A stretch of 64,000 nucleotides of DNA. Source: Uranotaenia lowii (lineage: Eukaryota; Arthropoda; Insecta; Diptera; Culicidae). Numbering within the stretch: position 1 is the first letter of the stretch; each line of letters starts with the position of its first letter. This document shows, in pieces, positions 54,525 to 64,000 of this stretch. Location: positions 284,614,875-284,678,874 of the forward strand of contig NC_073693.1 of assembly GCF_029784155.1 (NCBI RefSeq). The letters run 5' to 3'. The position numbers were made by a program, and so were the translations under genes. Under the pieces are notes generated by a model. The model was not told the DNA's origin, searched no databases, and worked only from the letters and a program-made list of their open reading frames with translations.

Positions 54525-55627
54525 CATTGCTTTATTGTAGATTGGTTCTAAGATCGGAATTATGTTATCTTTTCTTCTGCTACTAATGCAAATTCCGTAT
54601 AGTAATCGGAGAACTACAACACTGTTAAAAAATCTTAAAAGAATCTCTCTTGAACCTCTAACTTTACCACTTATCATCTTCAGAGCATTTATCATATTTG
54701 ATGCAGTATTTCTTCTTTCGTTTGCGTGCTGAATGAAAGTCATTTTACTATCGAAAATAACTCCCAGAATATTCATATTTTTTACCATGAGTACAGGAAT
54801 ATCACTAAGTATCGCATTTGGTAATTTTCCTCGATGACGGCGATTCAAACAGGTGTGTAATAGTTGACATTTAGGAATAGAAACATGGAATCCAACAGAC
54901 GATAGCCACTCTTGATCTTACTTTGTTTTCCGTATGGTATTATTAGTATATCGTCCGCATAAACGATATTTGAACGTTTTCAGCAATGACTTTGAACAAT
55001 GGATTGATGGCAATTAAAAAAAAAAGTTACGGATAATACGGATTCTTGAGGAATTCCTCGGGCAGTCGATCGAATTGACGAACGGTTTAATAAGAAATTT
55101 ACGATGAATTTTAAAATTGGACTTGAAAAATTCATTTCAGTTAACGTTTTTACTACAGTAGTTCTATTTACAGTATCGTAAGCTTTAGAGACAAAAATAG
55201 ATGCATTTCACAGTGTTGTTTGTCGATAATTGGCTTATTTAGAAATTCTTCCAATTCTGAAAAGTAGACATCTGTCCCTAAACATGCTTTAAAAGCATAC
55301 TGTCGAGGATCTAGTAAATTTCTATCTTCAAGTTCATTTTTCAACCTTCGGTTTATTATTCGTTCTAAGACTATTCCTATGCAGCTTATTAGCGATATTG
55401 GACGATAATCTTCATGGGAGCCTTCTTTTTTGTTTTTTTTTAAGTATTGGTACTATTGTAGGCTCCTTCCATCCTAGTGGTTTGGATGGTGTTTTCCAGA
55501 TTTCATTATAGGTTTTTAAAAGGCTGTTCTTGCCTTTTACTGAAAGAAACTTGAGTAATGGATACCCTATGCCATCATTCCCAGTGCTTTTACTGGAACA
55601 TCTGCTTAAAGCCCAATTCAGTTCATT
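54525..55627 (-). pseudogene. LINE reverse transcriptase fragments
   Basis: From 55627 downwards: NELNWALSRCSSKSTGNDGI (RT start, 55412-55630); a stretch with several stops; RGIPQESVLSV followed by FFLIAINPL (RT motif B; the usual QGS is QES); a broken YADD box near 54950, where a frameshift and stops fall; then 54525-54848 with VKNMNILGVIFDSKMTF and ILEPIYNKAM (thumb). Frameshifts and stops show that it was inactive. The last codons of the 54429-54848 frame run into the gypsy LTR and are not LINE sequence. Confidence 0.8.
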
Positions 55628-56462
55628 CACGCAGAAAAATTAATTTTAAAAACAATAAGATTTTGAAAGAAAATTATAAAATGTTTGGTTGGGAAAGTGC
55701 ACAAATATATTCCTGGTAACTCTGACAACAATTATCGATTTAATTCAAACTTATCGTTTTATTGAACACGAAATACACCCTTTTTCAAAATGATTCACCA
55801 TTCTTGTCAAAAAAACAAAAAAAAATTGGTTAAAAACTAAAAAAATGTGAGGTTCAAAACAGCTAAAAATATCAGGTAAAAAATAATGCAATTTATGATT
55901 TAAAATAATTTTGTTTTTCTTTCAATAAACAGATCAAATATTTTTTGGTTTTCGGATCTTTTTACTATATTAAGAATCCAATTTTTATTCATTCAATTTA
56001 TTTTTCAAACTAATTTTGCTTACTTTATTTTTTTCGGGAATCGAGCCATCCTGGCCAACAGCCCAACCGGTGTTGCTGCTGCTGTTTAAGTCCACATTAA
56101 CTTGTAATGGCATGATTAACATAAGTCACCGTGCACAGCAGCAGTCGGTGGTTGCTACTCAACAGAAGGCCTCAAATTCTGTCATGTTCCACCGCTGCTG
56201 GCGGCTTTTCTATTTTTCAATCTTTGTTCATATTGTTTTTCAACTGCACGTTTTTTTTAAAAAAAAACTAGGTTTTGGTTTGAAAACAAGCCAAATTTCG
56301 ATTTCAAGTAATAAAAAATGAGTGTGCAAAAATAACAAAATTTTGTTATTACTTCCAATCGATTTTTTCATGAATACCTACACATGAAATATATGCATTA
56401 AAAAAACAAAATAAAATAACAAAACGTTTTGTTGAACTGACCCCCCGTCTATTTTCTGCGTG
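55628..56462. mobile_element. TIR element (CACGCAGAAAA), 835 bp, in the LINE RT
   Basis: The ends CACGCAGAAAAAT and ATTTTCTGCGTG are inverted repeats flanked by TT on both sides (55626-55627 and 56463-56464). The AT-rich arms contain 'aacaaaattttgtta' palindromes. The core (56030-56240) is GC-richer (GTTGCTGCTGCTG, CACAGCAGCAGTCGG). Excising it with one TT restores the LINE frame (…LTIN/ELNWAL). No transposase. The terminal heptamer CACGCAG is shared with 53129-54195. Confidence 0.8.
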
Positions 56463-56639
56463 TTGATGGTTAAATCACTGTTATATTAATGTTCGTTTTG
56501 AAGATTGGTTTGAGTTTATAAATTATAGGATTCAGATTCAAACAAATATTCTAAATGGAAAGAAGTTGCGACTAGTTTATGTCAGTTTCGCAAGTACAAG
56601 TCCATAAAAAAACATTCAGTTTTTCGTTGGAATAACAGT

Positions 56640-56770
56640 ACAGTAAGGTTTTTTACACTGATATACATATGTAACGCGTAAAAAACGTGTTAGTTCCCGA
56701 AAACCGTGTAAAAAAACTGTACTAATTGCGGAAAACCATGTAAAAAAGACCATTCCAATTCTGCAGCTCT
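56640..56770 (+). repeat. CCGTGTAAAAAA-type repeat, copy 1
   Basis: A unit of about 30 bp around 'cccgaaaaccgtgtaaaaaa' occurs two to three times. The same unit occurs at 58810-58885, on the far side of the Penelope remnant. Confidence 0.65.
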
Positions 56771-56789
56771 GAAACTTGAAACAATAAGA

Positions 56790-57000
56790 CATATAACTCG
56801 ACACTTAAGATCTGAGACCTGAGACATCAGACTTGAAACATAAGACCTGTGAACTGATACCTGAGACTTGATACCTGATAATTGAGACATGAGACCTGAT
56901 ACCTGAGACTTTCGACATGAAACCTGAGACTTAAGACATGACACCTGAGACCTGAGACATTAGACCTGAGAAATGAGACTATTATTGATTTTGGTTGATA
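56790..57000 (+). repeat. GAGACCT-type degenerate array, copy 2
   Basis: About 15 diverged repeats of CTGAGACCT/ATGAGACAT, giving a repetitive reverse-strand ORF (SQVSGLMSQ type) that is not a gene. Confidence 0.85.
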
Positions 57001-57217
57001 TTTTTCGGTGAAAAATAAATCAAATCCAAACAACTTCTTTACGTTTCGGCTTACTATTTTGTTTCGGCCATCTTCAGAAAAACTGTATTTCAAAAAAATT
57101 TTAAAAATAGAATACAACAAATTAGAATGCAAGTTTTAAATAATTTTCTGTCACCTTTATCTACACTAGAAGCGCTTACAATTGTTTCGCCGTGTGCTTT
57201 CCTAGCGGCTGTCTAAC

Positions 57218-57685
57218 CAGAGGTTCCAGGTGTCCTGATTTATCAGGATTTGTCCTGATATTCGAGAGACCGTTCTGATTTTTCAAAAACCCTCGAGTTG
57301 TCCTGATTTTTTGAAAATTTTCCCCTAAAATGTCCTGATTTTCATAAAAACCTCGTAAATATGATCGAATTTGTAGTTGAACTATGAGAAAATCGAATAA
57401 ATAGGTTATAAAATAGTTAATCCCATTTAACAGATTAATTTGTTTATTAATTTTCGGTTCAGATGATATTTAAATGGTGTTTTTCGATATGAACTACCGG
57501 CCAGCCAACAAGCTGCGTATTGTCGTTGCATAAATCAAGACGTTTACAGCACATGTATTGCGCCTTTATTTATGCAATAAAAGCAGAAATCCTTATAATT
57601 TTCATGAATCAAGACATGTCCTGGAAAATCCTGATTTTTAACTTCGCGTTGTCCTGATTTTTGACGAAACCACCTGGCACCCCTG
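57218..57685. mobile_element. hAT MITE with perfect 8-bp TSD
   Basis: The ends are CAGAGGTTCCAGGTG and CACCTGGCACCCCTG (inverse, two mismatches). The flanks are TGTCTAAC at 57210-57217 and 57686-57693. 'TGTCCTGATTT' words crowd both ends. It is 468 bp and non-autonomous. TSD size and TIR assign it to hAT. A second, interrupted copy is at 32861-33465. Confidence 0.95.
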
Positions 57686-57714
57686 TGTCTAACTAACTTG
57701 ATATTGAACAGCTT

Positions 57715-58460
57715 CTAGTAGCTTGCGTCTTGCGTTCTTGGTGACGTAGTGAAGTCGGTTGTTGTCGACGTCGTTTTAGAATTATTTGTTTTCTTCGAAA
57801 ACTGTGGCGTCGCTCTTAGTTTATTGATTATTGAGCTGTATATTTTAGAGATCTCGATAGCGTCTTGTTTCATGTTTACTGTATTTCCTTTTTTCAGTTT
57901 TATATGTAATGTTACAGCAGTCTTTCTATTTCCTTGTTGGTCCACTCTTTCTAAAATATAAGCCTTTTCAAAATCAAATTTCTGGGTTTGTTCAGGGGCA
58001 TGTTGTGTCAATCCTGTGGCCCTGGAGTTTTGTTTAAGACTTGTTTTATGGTTTTTTCTAGTGTTTGCAATGTTTGACCACAGTTACTGTGGAATACTGT
58101 ATTCCTTTCCACATTCATACGGAATCTAGTAAACTATATTTGTTTGTTTAAGTTCTGGGATCTGGTCCTTCGTTTTGGTGAACAAACAGTTTTTTATTTT
58201 GTTTATTGGTTTCGAAGATACAATGACATTATGTTTTCTGAGTAGTTTACTGACATTTTCGCTTAGTCCTGGGATATATGTTAGTGAGACATATTTGCCG
58301 TTATTCTCAGCGGGTTGGTTACTTAGAGAATTGTAAATGACATCTACCTTCTTTTTAAGAGCGTAGTTGATGAATTCATCCGGGTAATTATTTTGGTGCA
58401 ATATTCTTCTAACTTTTATGATGCTCATTTGCCGTTTGTCTATGTCACTAAGTTTAAGCG
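57715..58460 (-). pseudogene. Penelope-like element remnant (RT C-terminus and GIY-YIG region)
   Basis: Two minus-strand frames (58126-58428 and 57715-58011) plus a linking stretch match the end of a Penelope-like polyprotein. The first has KYVSLTYIPGLSENVSKLLRK, VSSKPINKIKN and TKTKDQIPELKQTNIVY, which precede the endonuclease. A stop then interrupts, followed by IPYECGKEY (the GIY-YIG start, normally with 'YIGQT'), a deletion, and an RFDF-like QKFDFEKAYILERVD. The RT core is missing. Truncated and dead. The hAT MITE lies just past its 3' end. Confidence 0.7.
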
Positions 58461-58469
58461 CGAAACTAG

Positions 58470-58750
58470 ATCTGAGACATAAGAGGTCTCAGGTCTCATG
58501 TATTTTGTCTCAGGTCTCTGGTCTTATGTGGCAGGTCTCTGGTCTCAGATCTCATGTCTTAAGTCTCATGTTTCATGGCTATTGTCTCATGCCTCAGGTC
58601 TCATGTCTTGCCTCTTATTTCTCTTGTCTCAGGTCTTAAGTCTCATGTCTAATGTTTCATGGCTCTTGTCTCATGTCTAATGTCTCTTGTCTCAGGTCTC
58701 AGGGGTTGTGTCTCAGATCCCATGTCTCACGTTCTCAGTCTCAGAGCTAA
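58470..58750 (-). repeat. GAGACCT-type degenerate array, copy 3
   Basis: About 20 diverged TCTCAGGTCTCATG units, in inverse orientation to 56790-57000. Together with the CCGTGTAAAAAA units at 58810-58885, it makes a similar pair to the one at 56640-57000. The plus-strand ORFs 58418-58841 are translations of the array. Confidence 0.85.
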
Positions 58751-58809
58751 GGTTTTTCCAACTTCAAAAATTTCTAAATGTTTTCCGTTCAAAAGGACTA
58801 TTTTCTGTC

Positions 58810-58885
58810 AAATACCGTGTTTCTTCGCGAAATCCGTGTAAAAAAACCGTGTTTATTCCCGAAAACCGTATAAAAAACCTAGTAC
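58810..58885 (+). repeat. CCGTGTAAAAAA-type repeat, copy 2
   Basis: Two to three units of 'ccgtgttt-cttcgcgaaa-tccgtgtaaaaaa' type, as at 56640-56770. Confidence 0.6.
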
Positions 58886-58889
58886 CTGC

Positions 58890-60015
58890 TTACACCAAAA
58901 CTAGTTCCGAGAGGCTTTACAAATTTCCCCGGAACCAGTTTTAAGTGACTGTTAAACCACTGAGTAACCGAACACTACTTTTTACTACTAGAAACGACCA
59001 ACGAATTTTAAAACGTGAAAAAGGAAAACGAAGCCCAGAAACAAAAATATCCGATTAAACTCCGAAACAAGAAGAATCTCAATCATTGCACACAGCCGAG
59101 AAGAAACCGAAAGAAACTCGAGAGGACGAAAAAAAAGCTGGTGAAACTCGAAAGAAGGCAAAAAAAACAATAAAATCAGAAAAGGGTAGACAGGAGCAAA
59201 GCGAAGCAGGAAAAAAACAACACGCAATGTTCCAGAATTCCAAGATCATGATCATCATCGGCGTCATCGTCATCGGCGTTATGATGTTCAATCAATCATT
59301 GAATGAGAGTGCTGAGCTGAAATAATGAGATGGAAGGCAACGAAGATGAGAATCTGGGAAACGTCACTTTTTGACAGTTGAGACCGGATTATGAATGTTA
59401 CATGGCATGTCACTAGATGTTTTTTAAAGTTCGTGGTTTTTCAGTGAATTAAGTTTCCAGTTTCAATCTTTAACTTCTAACATCTTTAAGGAGGCACACT
59501 TTCCAAGTTTTTTTTTTCCTTTGGGATTGTCACTTTCCAAGTTCACTGATACTGGTTTTTGAAATGAGCACAACACCAATACATAACCAATAAAACACGT
59601 TTTCCAAAACACCCGATTGCTTGTTTTTTCTCTCGTTCTCACTCCTTGAATTCCAATAGTTTGCCGGTTGATCGTATCCATTCTAGCAACTCTAGTTCTC
59701 TCTCCGGTGCGTAAATGAACCAGTGTGATCCCCAAAGGGAACAACTCTCTGGATACCACCCCCTTTCATCAGAGCTCTCCCGCTCACAACCCCTTTGATG
59801 CTTTGATCTTCATCATCGTCATCAGCCTCAACACCACCATCATCATAATCATCTCATCGTCATTGCAGGAACATCGCAATTCCCAAAACCGCTTAATGAT
59901 GATGATGCTGGCTTTTTGATCTTCACTTGGATACGGACCCATGTTGGAAATTTCCAACATTGCTTCCAGTCCGGAACAGTAATTATCCCCTTAAAACCAG
60001 CACAAAAATACTAAC
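58890..60015. other. Unique, GC-richer DNA downstream of a minus-strand promoter
   Basis: The likely intron or leader of the gene starting at 60330. An open frame at 59059-59322 (plus) is Lys/Glu-rich then Ile/Val-rich; the hydrophobic part comes from an ATCATCGGC microsatellite, so coding is doubtful. No exon is defended. Confidence 0.35.
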
Positions 60016-60330
60016 CAAATTCACGGGGGGCTTCCAAAATTTCCTCGCGAAAGTCACAACCGTTTTGTTCCCCCTTCCGGTGGCGGGCACGAGGAATTCC
60101 TCCGCCAAATACCGACCAAACTGTGCCGGAATTCGGTGCAGAGGGTAGAAAACTTGTCCCAAGGGCCCACTTTTTAATTTAAAGCACAATAATTCGTGAA
60201 ACCTTAAACACTCCACAACAGATTTCCACACACTCTCTCTTTTCCTCTATCAGAGTTCACTAATAACAACGCGCTGACGCGGCGACTTCAGCGAAACGCG
60301 ACCGACACGTACGAAGTTTAGCTCAAGACT
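60016..60330 (-). other. Candidate 5' UTR exon (minus strand)
   Basis: Starting at the Inr A (60330) and reading down, 315 nt run to a donor-like TTTG|GTTAGT (intron from 60015). No ATG-started ORF of note; the 82-codon frame 59983-60231 begins with GTG. Composition is GC-rich and non-repetitive. Exon status depends on the promoter call. Confidence 0.3.
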
Positions 60331-60348
60331 GAACTGAACAACTCTCTC
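60299..60348 (-). promoter_or_regulatory. Inr + DPE core promoter with GAGA sites (minus strand)
   Basis: On the minus strand TCAGTC (60332-60327) fits the initiator with A+1 at 60330. GGTCG at 60303-60299 is exactly +28 to +32 and fits the DPE (GGTCGCG in full). GAGAGAG occurs just upstream (about 60341-60348) and again at about +110. There is no TATA box. The region is GC-rich and unique. Confidence 0.55.
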
Positions 60349-61290
60349 TTTTGCCGCCGTCCCGTCGTCGTTGTTCCATTTCGTTGAACGTCGTCGTCGT
60401 CGTCATCGCCGCGGCAAATTAATGAAAACCGGATTGTGTACGGTACTGCAAAAGAGGAAAAAAAAAGCAAACGGAATTTTATCATTCTGATGATTATTGA
60501 CAAAAACCCCGAAGCATGGTTTTGGAAACATTGGATCAAATTCAAATTTTGAATCGAAGGAAGCACCTTTGCAATAACAGTTCTTCGATGTAGGACTCTA
60601 GAGACTCTTGCAGACGGCGATCGTGTTACCAGCACCAATACTAACAACCCAGCACAAGTGAACAATCAACAAACACAACGCTACACAGCACAGCACAGCA
60701 AAAGCCGCCGCCGAAGAATTGCGCTAATTGAAATCCTCTGTAGAACGGCACGAACGAACGACCGCACACAACATAACAGGAGACGTACAAGTTTAATCAT
60801 CATGATTGTGATGATTATCATCAACCATCATCGTCATCGGTGGAGAGAGCACAAAGTGGGCGAAGGAGTGAGGTGAGATAGCCGGAATAATGATCAATCA
60901 TCGTTTAACACCAACACATGTTTGATAGCAAAACGACAACAACTCTCTCTCTCAGGTCACTCTCTGATTTTCTTTTGGAAGTTGTTCCCAGAGATCTATT
61001 TCATTGGAGAGGCGTCATGGAACAAACAACATAAAATTTTAATGTTTTCAACTCTGTCGTTTGAACCCAGGGAGATGCACTTGTAGTAAACACGTGTGGA
61101 GCATATCTCTCAGATTTAAGCTTTTTTTCTCAGGTTAAAACTTTTTTTTCTCAGATTAAAAGGACAAACAGGAAATTATTGCGACACATTCAACAGGCCA
61201 TAACTTTTTTTTTACCGTTGGTTTAAAATTAACCGAATTTTGCACACTTTCTCATTGATGTGAATTGTTTACATGCTGTCAAACTCTAAG
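60331..61290. other. GC-rich upstream region of the 60330 promoter
   Basis: It contains CGTCGTCGTCGTCGTC (about 60388-60404), several CTCTCTCTC runs (GAGA-factor type) and CATCATCGTCATC runs. Likely enhancer or promoter DNA. No coding exon is supported. Confidence 0.35.
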
Positions 61291-61292
61291 TC

Positions 61293-62275
61293 GTGTTTCT
61301 CGATTCAACAAAAATGGAGGTGAACCAATGCAAATCGAGAAAACAAATTCTTTCTAAACACCTGGAATTTTCTGACCTGTCGCACCGGCAGTTGGGAAAA
61401 ATATTGAACATTCACCGTTCAACCGTCTCCAGAGTGTTGAAGCCGTTGAAGGAGCATTTGACGTTGAACCATGGCAAAGGAGCTGGAAGAAAACCAAGAC
61501 CGGAAACGAAAAAACGGAGGAAAAGGTGAAGTGGATTATTAAAACAAATCCCAACGTCTCAAGCCGTGATTTGGCTAATAAAAAAGATCGGCATGTCGCA
61601 GAGCTACGTTCATAATGCAAAAAAAGAGAGCTGGACTACATACAAGGTACAGAACTTCCCAAACCGCGATGAGCGGCAACATTCGATGGTTAAAACTCTG
61701 GCACGGAAGCTCTACGAGAAGATGCTGACATAACATGGGTGCTGTGTGATGGACGACGAAACGTATATAAAAGCCGATTTTAAGCAAATTCAGGGGTTGG
61801 AGTTTTTCACCGACAAGAGCAAGTTTGATGTGGACGACAAATTTAAGAAGAAGAAAATGTCGAAGTTCGCCTCCAAATATCTCTTTTGGAAGGCCATCTG
61901 CTCTTGCGGACTGAGGATGTGAGCCTTTCGTGACAAATGGCACAGTAAATGGCGATATCTTCAAATCAGAGTGCCTATTGCCGTTCTTGCAGCAGCACGA
62001 CGAAGCTCCGCTATTTTGGCCAGATTTGGCATTATGCCTCTGTTCTAAAAGTGTCCTGGAGTGGTATGAGGCCAATTCTGTCCATTTTTTTTTTTTCCAA
62101 AGGACATGGACCCACTAAACTGTCCGGAGCTGCACCCCGTGAAGCATTACTGGGCAATTATGAAGCGGGAACTTCGGAAGAGCAAGAAGATGTTGGTCAC
62201 TTGCACCCCTCTGAAAGAAACAACATGGCATGTTTTGAGAAAATTGATGTTAAAGCGCTGATGAACTGATGTACA
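61293..62275 (+). pseudogene. DD37E-like transposase, copy 3, third catalytic residue lost
   Basis: The N-terminal helix-turn-helix is well preserved (61314-61526: LSHRQLGKILNIHRSTVSRV in substance). A frameshift follows near 61526. The catalytic half has MDDETYIKADFKQ (first Asp), KFASKYLFWKAICSCGLRM then a stop, GTVNGDIFKSECLLPFL, and LFWPDLALCLCSKS (second Asp). A T-run expansion and frameshift at 62085-62099 then lead to NCPELHPVKHYWAIMKREL, where the catalytic Glu of 'ELRPIEKYW' reads Lys. It is dead. It is more divergent from copies 1 and 2 than they are from each other. TIRs were not found. Confidence 0.8.
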
Positions 62276-62354
62276 AGCTCGAACAAAAAATCTTCAGAAA
62301 CTTGTGTAAAATCTCCAGTGCTCTCTTTTAAAAAAGCCGGTACAAAGCGACGAA

Positions 62355-62415
62355 AAACAGTGCCATCCATTGCTTGATTTGTAACTTTTGAACGACACAA
62401 TAGATGGCACTGTTT
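62355..62415. repeat. 18-bp inverted repeat downstream of the transposase remnant
   Basis: AAACAGTGCCATCCATTG (62355-62372) and CAATAGATGGCACTGTTT (62398-62415) pair at 17 of 18 positions across a 25-nt loop. It may be a relic of a TIR brought together by a deletion, or a small palindromic MITE. Confidence 0.75.
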
Positions 62416-63313
62416 CAAGATAGCTCTTTTGAAAGTAAGAATTTTTCGAGAGGACGCAAAGGTGTTTGAACTAATAAATTTAAATACAATTAGATGAATT
62501 GCTCTATATAATTAGATGAACTACGATTAAATTTCAGCTAAGAAAAATAGCATCATTATAATGTTGTCACTAGAGAGGCTGACAGAGAAATGACAGATAT
62601 ACAAGCTTGAATTATAAAATTCCAGAAATGTAAATGGACGGCATCAATATATTCACAACAAGGTATATTCATCTGGTTCATTTTACCTTGATTCTTTTTA
62701 CTAAAAAGGCTAACTAACAACTTTGAACAAGCCAGACGAGTCAGTTATTTTATCCAGTTGAGCTTAAAATTAACAATCCAACGAAGAAATACAGATGCTA
62801 GGCTTCTCTAAGCGGGCATTTTCACGCATCATATTTGTTTATATTAAGTGCTTCATGCTAGTTTGAAGCAATTCGAAAAACAGCTTTAAGCGTAAACTTT
62901 TGAAAACGCAAATCAGAAATGTGTAACCAATCTTCAACATCAATTTGCTCGAAACTCGTCAAATAGATACGACCTTTTCATAATTGACTAAAAAATTGTT
63001 ATTTTGTTTTGTTTACATCTTATTTTCTTCTTGACAGTTTTCTCTGGTGTTCTTGGAGACATCTGGTGGCTCAACCAAAAAACATAAAATTTATTCAAAA
63101 CGGTCGTCGGGACTTTACACCCTTTTCAAGGCTTAGCTTGTACATCAGTTCATCAGTGGTTAAAGTTCCGAAACACCTTTTAAATTCTTATTTTATTATT
63201 GCTGGTCCAACTTGTCTGCAAATGCAAAATTTAAACCGGACGTTTCCGACCACTACGCATTGGCGCTATTAGCCGTTGGAGGAGTGTTAAACAGCATTCA
63301 TCTGTTTTGATTA
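62416..63313. other. AT-rich DNA, nothing recognised
   Basis: The 87-codon ORF 63009-63272 has no recognisable domain. Confidence 0.45.
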
Positions 63314-64000
63314 TTTTGTCATTTTTGTCATTTTTGTCATTTTTGTCATTTTTGCAATTTAAATTGCTGGAAAAATATCAAACGTTCATGCTGGTTTCCA
63401 ACCATTCAAGTTGCTGGAAAATCAGCAATCCAGATTGCTGGAAACCAGCTGTTTTTTTCAATACAACCTGTATTTCGTATTAAATTTACGTTTCTATTCA
63501 AAATTATGAACATGAATGAAAACAATTATTTTCTCCCATTTTTCAATAAGGGATTTATTTATTTCCAGAAACATGATTGTTTGTTAAAAATACCAACACC
63601 GGGTGACAGCTTTGTGCCAAAGTGTTGATCATCCGTCACCTGTAAAATAGTTTCTATTAAAATCTTCTATGGAATCAGAATAAAAACTCACCCTTGTTTT
63701 GATGTCTGGTTGCTAGAACAGAAGAAAATAAAAATAATTATATTAATCTTAAATAGAGTCTCGCCTTGCTTTAGCATCCGAAAACTAACAGACAATTGGA
63801 CATCTCGATTGCCGATTTCTCAGCTAACTAGATCAATTGCTGGGAAGTTCAGGAATTTGAGAACCGATTGCTGATTTTTGATCAAAATCGACAAGATCAA
63901 ACAATAAGAAAACCGATTGCTGGTTTCCAGCAAAAATTTTTGTCATTTTTGTGATTTTTGTGATTTTTGTCATTTTTGTCACTTTTGTCACTTTTGTCAT
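63314..64000 (+). mobile_element. Repeat unit bounded by (GTCATTTTT)n arrays, cut by the window end
   Basis: A 9-bp tandem array (GTCATTTTT, four to five copies, 63319-63352) is followed by 'gattgctggaaaccagc' and 'tgctggaaaatcagcaatcc' words and a unique middle. 'cgattgctggtttccagc' (inverse) and a second array of the same 9-bp unit (63942-64000) follow. The inverted GCTGG…CCAGC motifs next to both arrays suggest element ends with microsatellite termini. The right border is outside the window. Confidence 0.6.

Larger units (their letters stand above)
46931..56560 (-). mobile_element. Old I/LOA-like LINE, split by a gypsy element and a TIR element
   Basis: A minus-strand non-LTR retrotransposon is spread over 9.6 kb, of which about 2.4 kb is its own sequence. 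Its 3' end is a T-run at 46932-46940, with AATAAA on the minus strand next to it. Going 5' it has the C-terminal knuckle region (about 47040-47420), RNase H (47423-48061), then the gypsy element (48104-54519), RT (54525-55627), then a TIR element (55628-56462), then about 100 bp more RT-proximal sequence. Removing both insertions and one TSD each restores continuous reading at both joints, apart from older stops. The 5' end is missing. Confidence 0.8.

Noticed and set aside
59059..59322. Lys/Glu-rich ORF ending in an Ile/Val helix, first read as a tail-anchored protein
   Set aside because: No ATG at the start, and the hydrophobic segment is an ATCATCGGC microsatellite; kept only as doubtful.

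Overview
The window reads as nuclear DNA of an insect, most likely a mosquito. The evidence is its AT richness, sparse short exons, GT-AG introns, TATA-less Inr+DPE core promoters, a DD37E Tc1/mariner family that I know as typical of mosquitoes, a tRNA-derived SINE, and many short TIR elements with exact target-site duplications (TSDs). The species cannot be read from sequence alone. There is no prokaryotic gene organisation, no CRISPR array and no rRNA gene.

Almost everything recognisable is mobile DNA, often nested. (1) 3.2-5.9 kb: a GATCGATC-rich TIR element holding a second 'CCCGG' TIR element. (2) 10.4-15 kb: two broken DD37E elements around a decayed non-LTR retrotransposon. (3) 20.7-21.8 kb: an intact SINE and a 5'-truncated LINE, both with clean TSDs. 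(4) 25.0-26.5 kb: a minisatellite of about 72 bp. (5) 27-40 kb: TIR elements, hAT-like MITEs and a Helitron inserted inside another Helitron, itself inside a second copy of the 'CCCGG' element. (6) 46.9-56.6 kb: an old minus-strand LINE split by a young, apparently intact Ty3/gypsy retrotransposon (identical LTRs, 1394-codon gag-pol) and by a TIR element. The gypsy element carries in its 3' UTR a 1.07-kb TIR element with a small spliced, polyadenylated gene-like core. (7) 57-59 kb: a Penelope-like remnant, a hAT MITE with an 8-bp TSD, and GAGACCT-type arrays. (8) 61-64 kb: a third DD37E-like transposase pseudogene and a repeat with 9-bp-unit arrays.

Host-like sequence is limited. An intronless gene at 43889-44587 (plus) encodes a 232-residue predicted type I membrane protein with ten ectodomain cysteines; it has its own Inr+DPE promoter and poly(A) signal. 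A minus-strand Inr+DPE promoter at about 60330 has a candidate first exon (60016-60330). Possible minus-strand exons lie at 43167-43493 and 40285-40523. If these belong together, which is untested, the membrane-protein gene sits inside an intron of a long opposite-strand gene.

The least explained items are the gene-like core of the TIR element inside the gypsy retrotransposon, the orphan cysteine-rich membrane protein, the ORF at 44774-45532 split by a LINE insertion, and the anonymous coding remnants at 29.6-30.1 and 40.3-40.5 kb.
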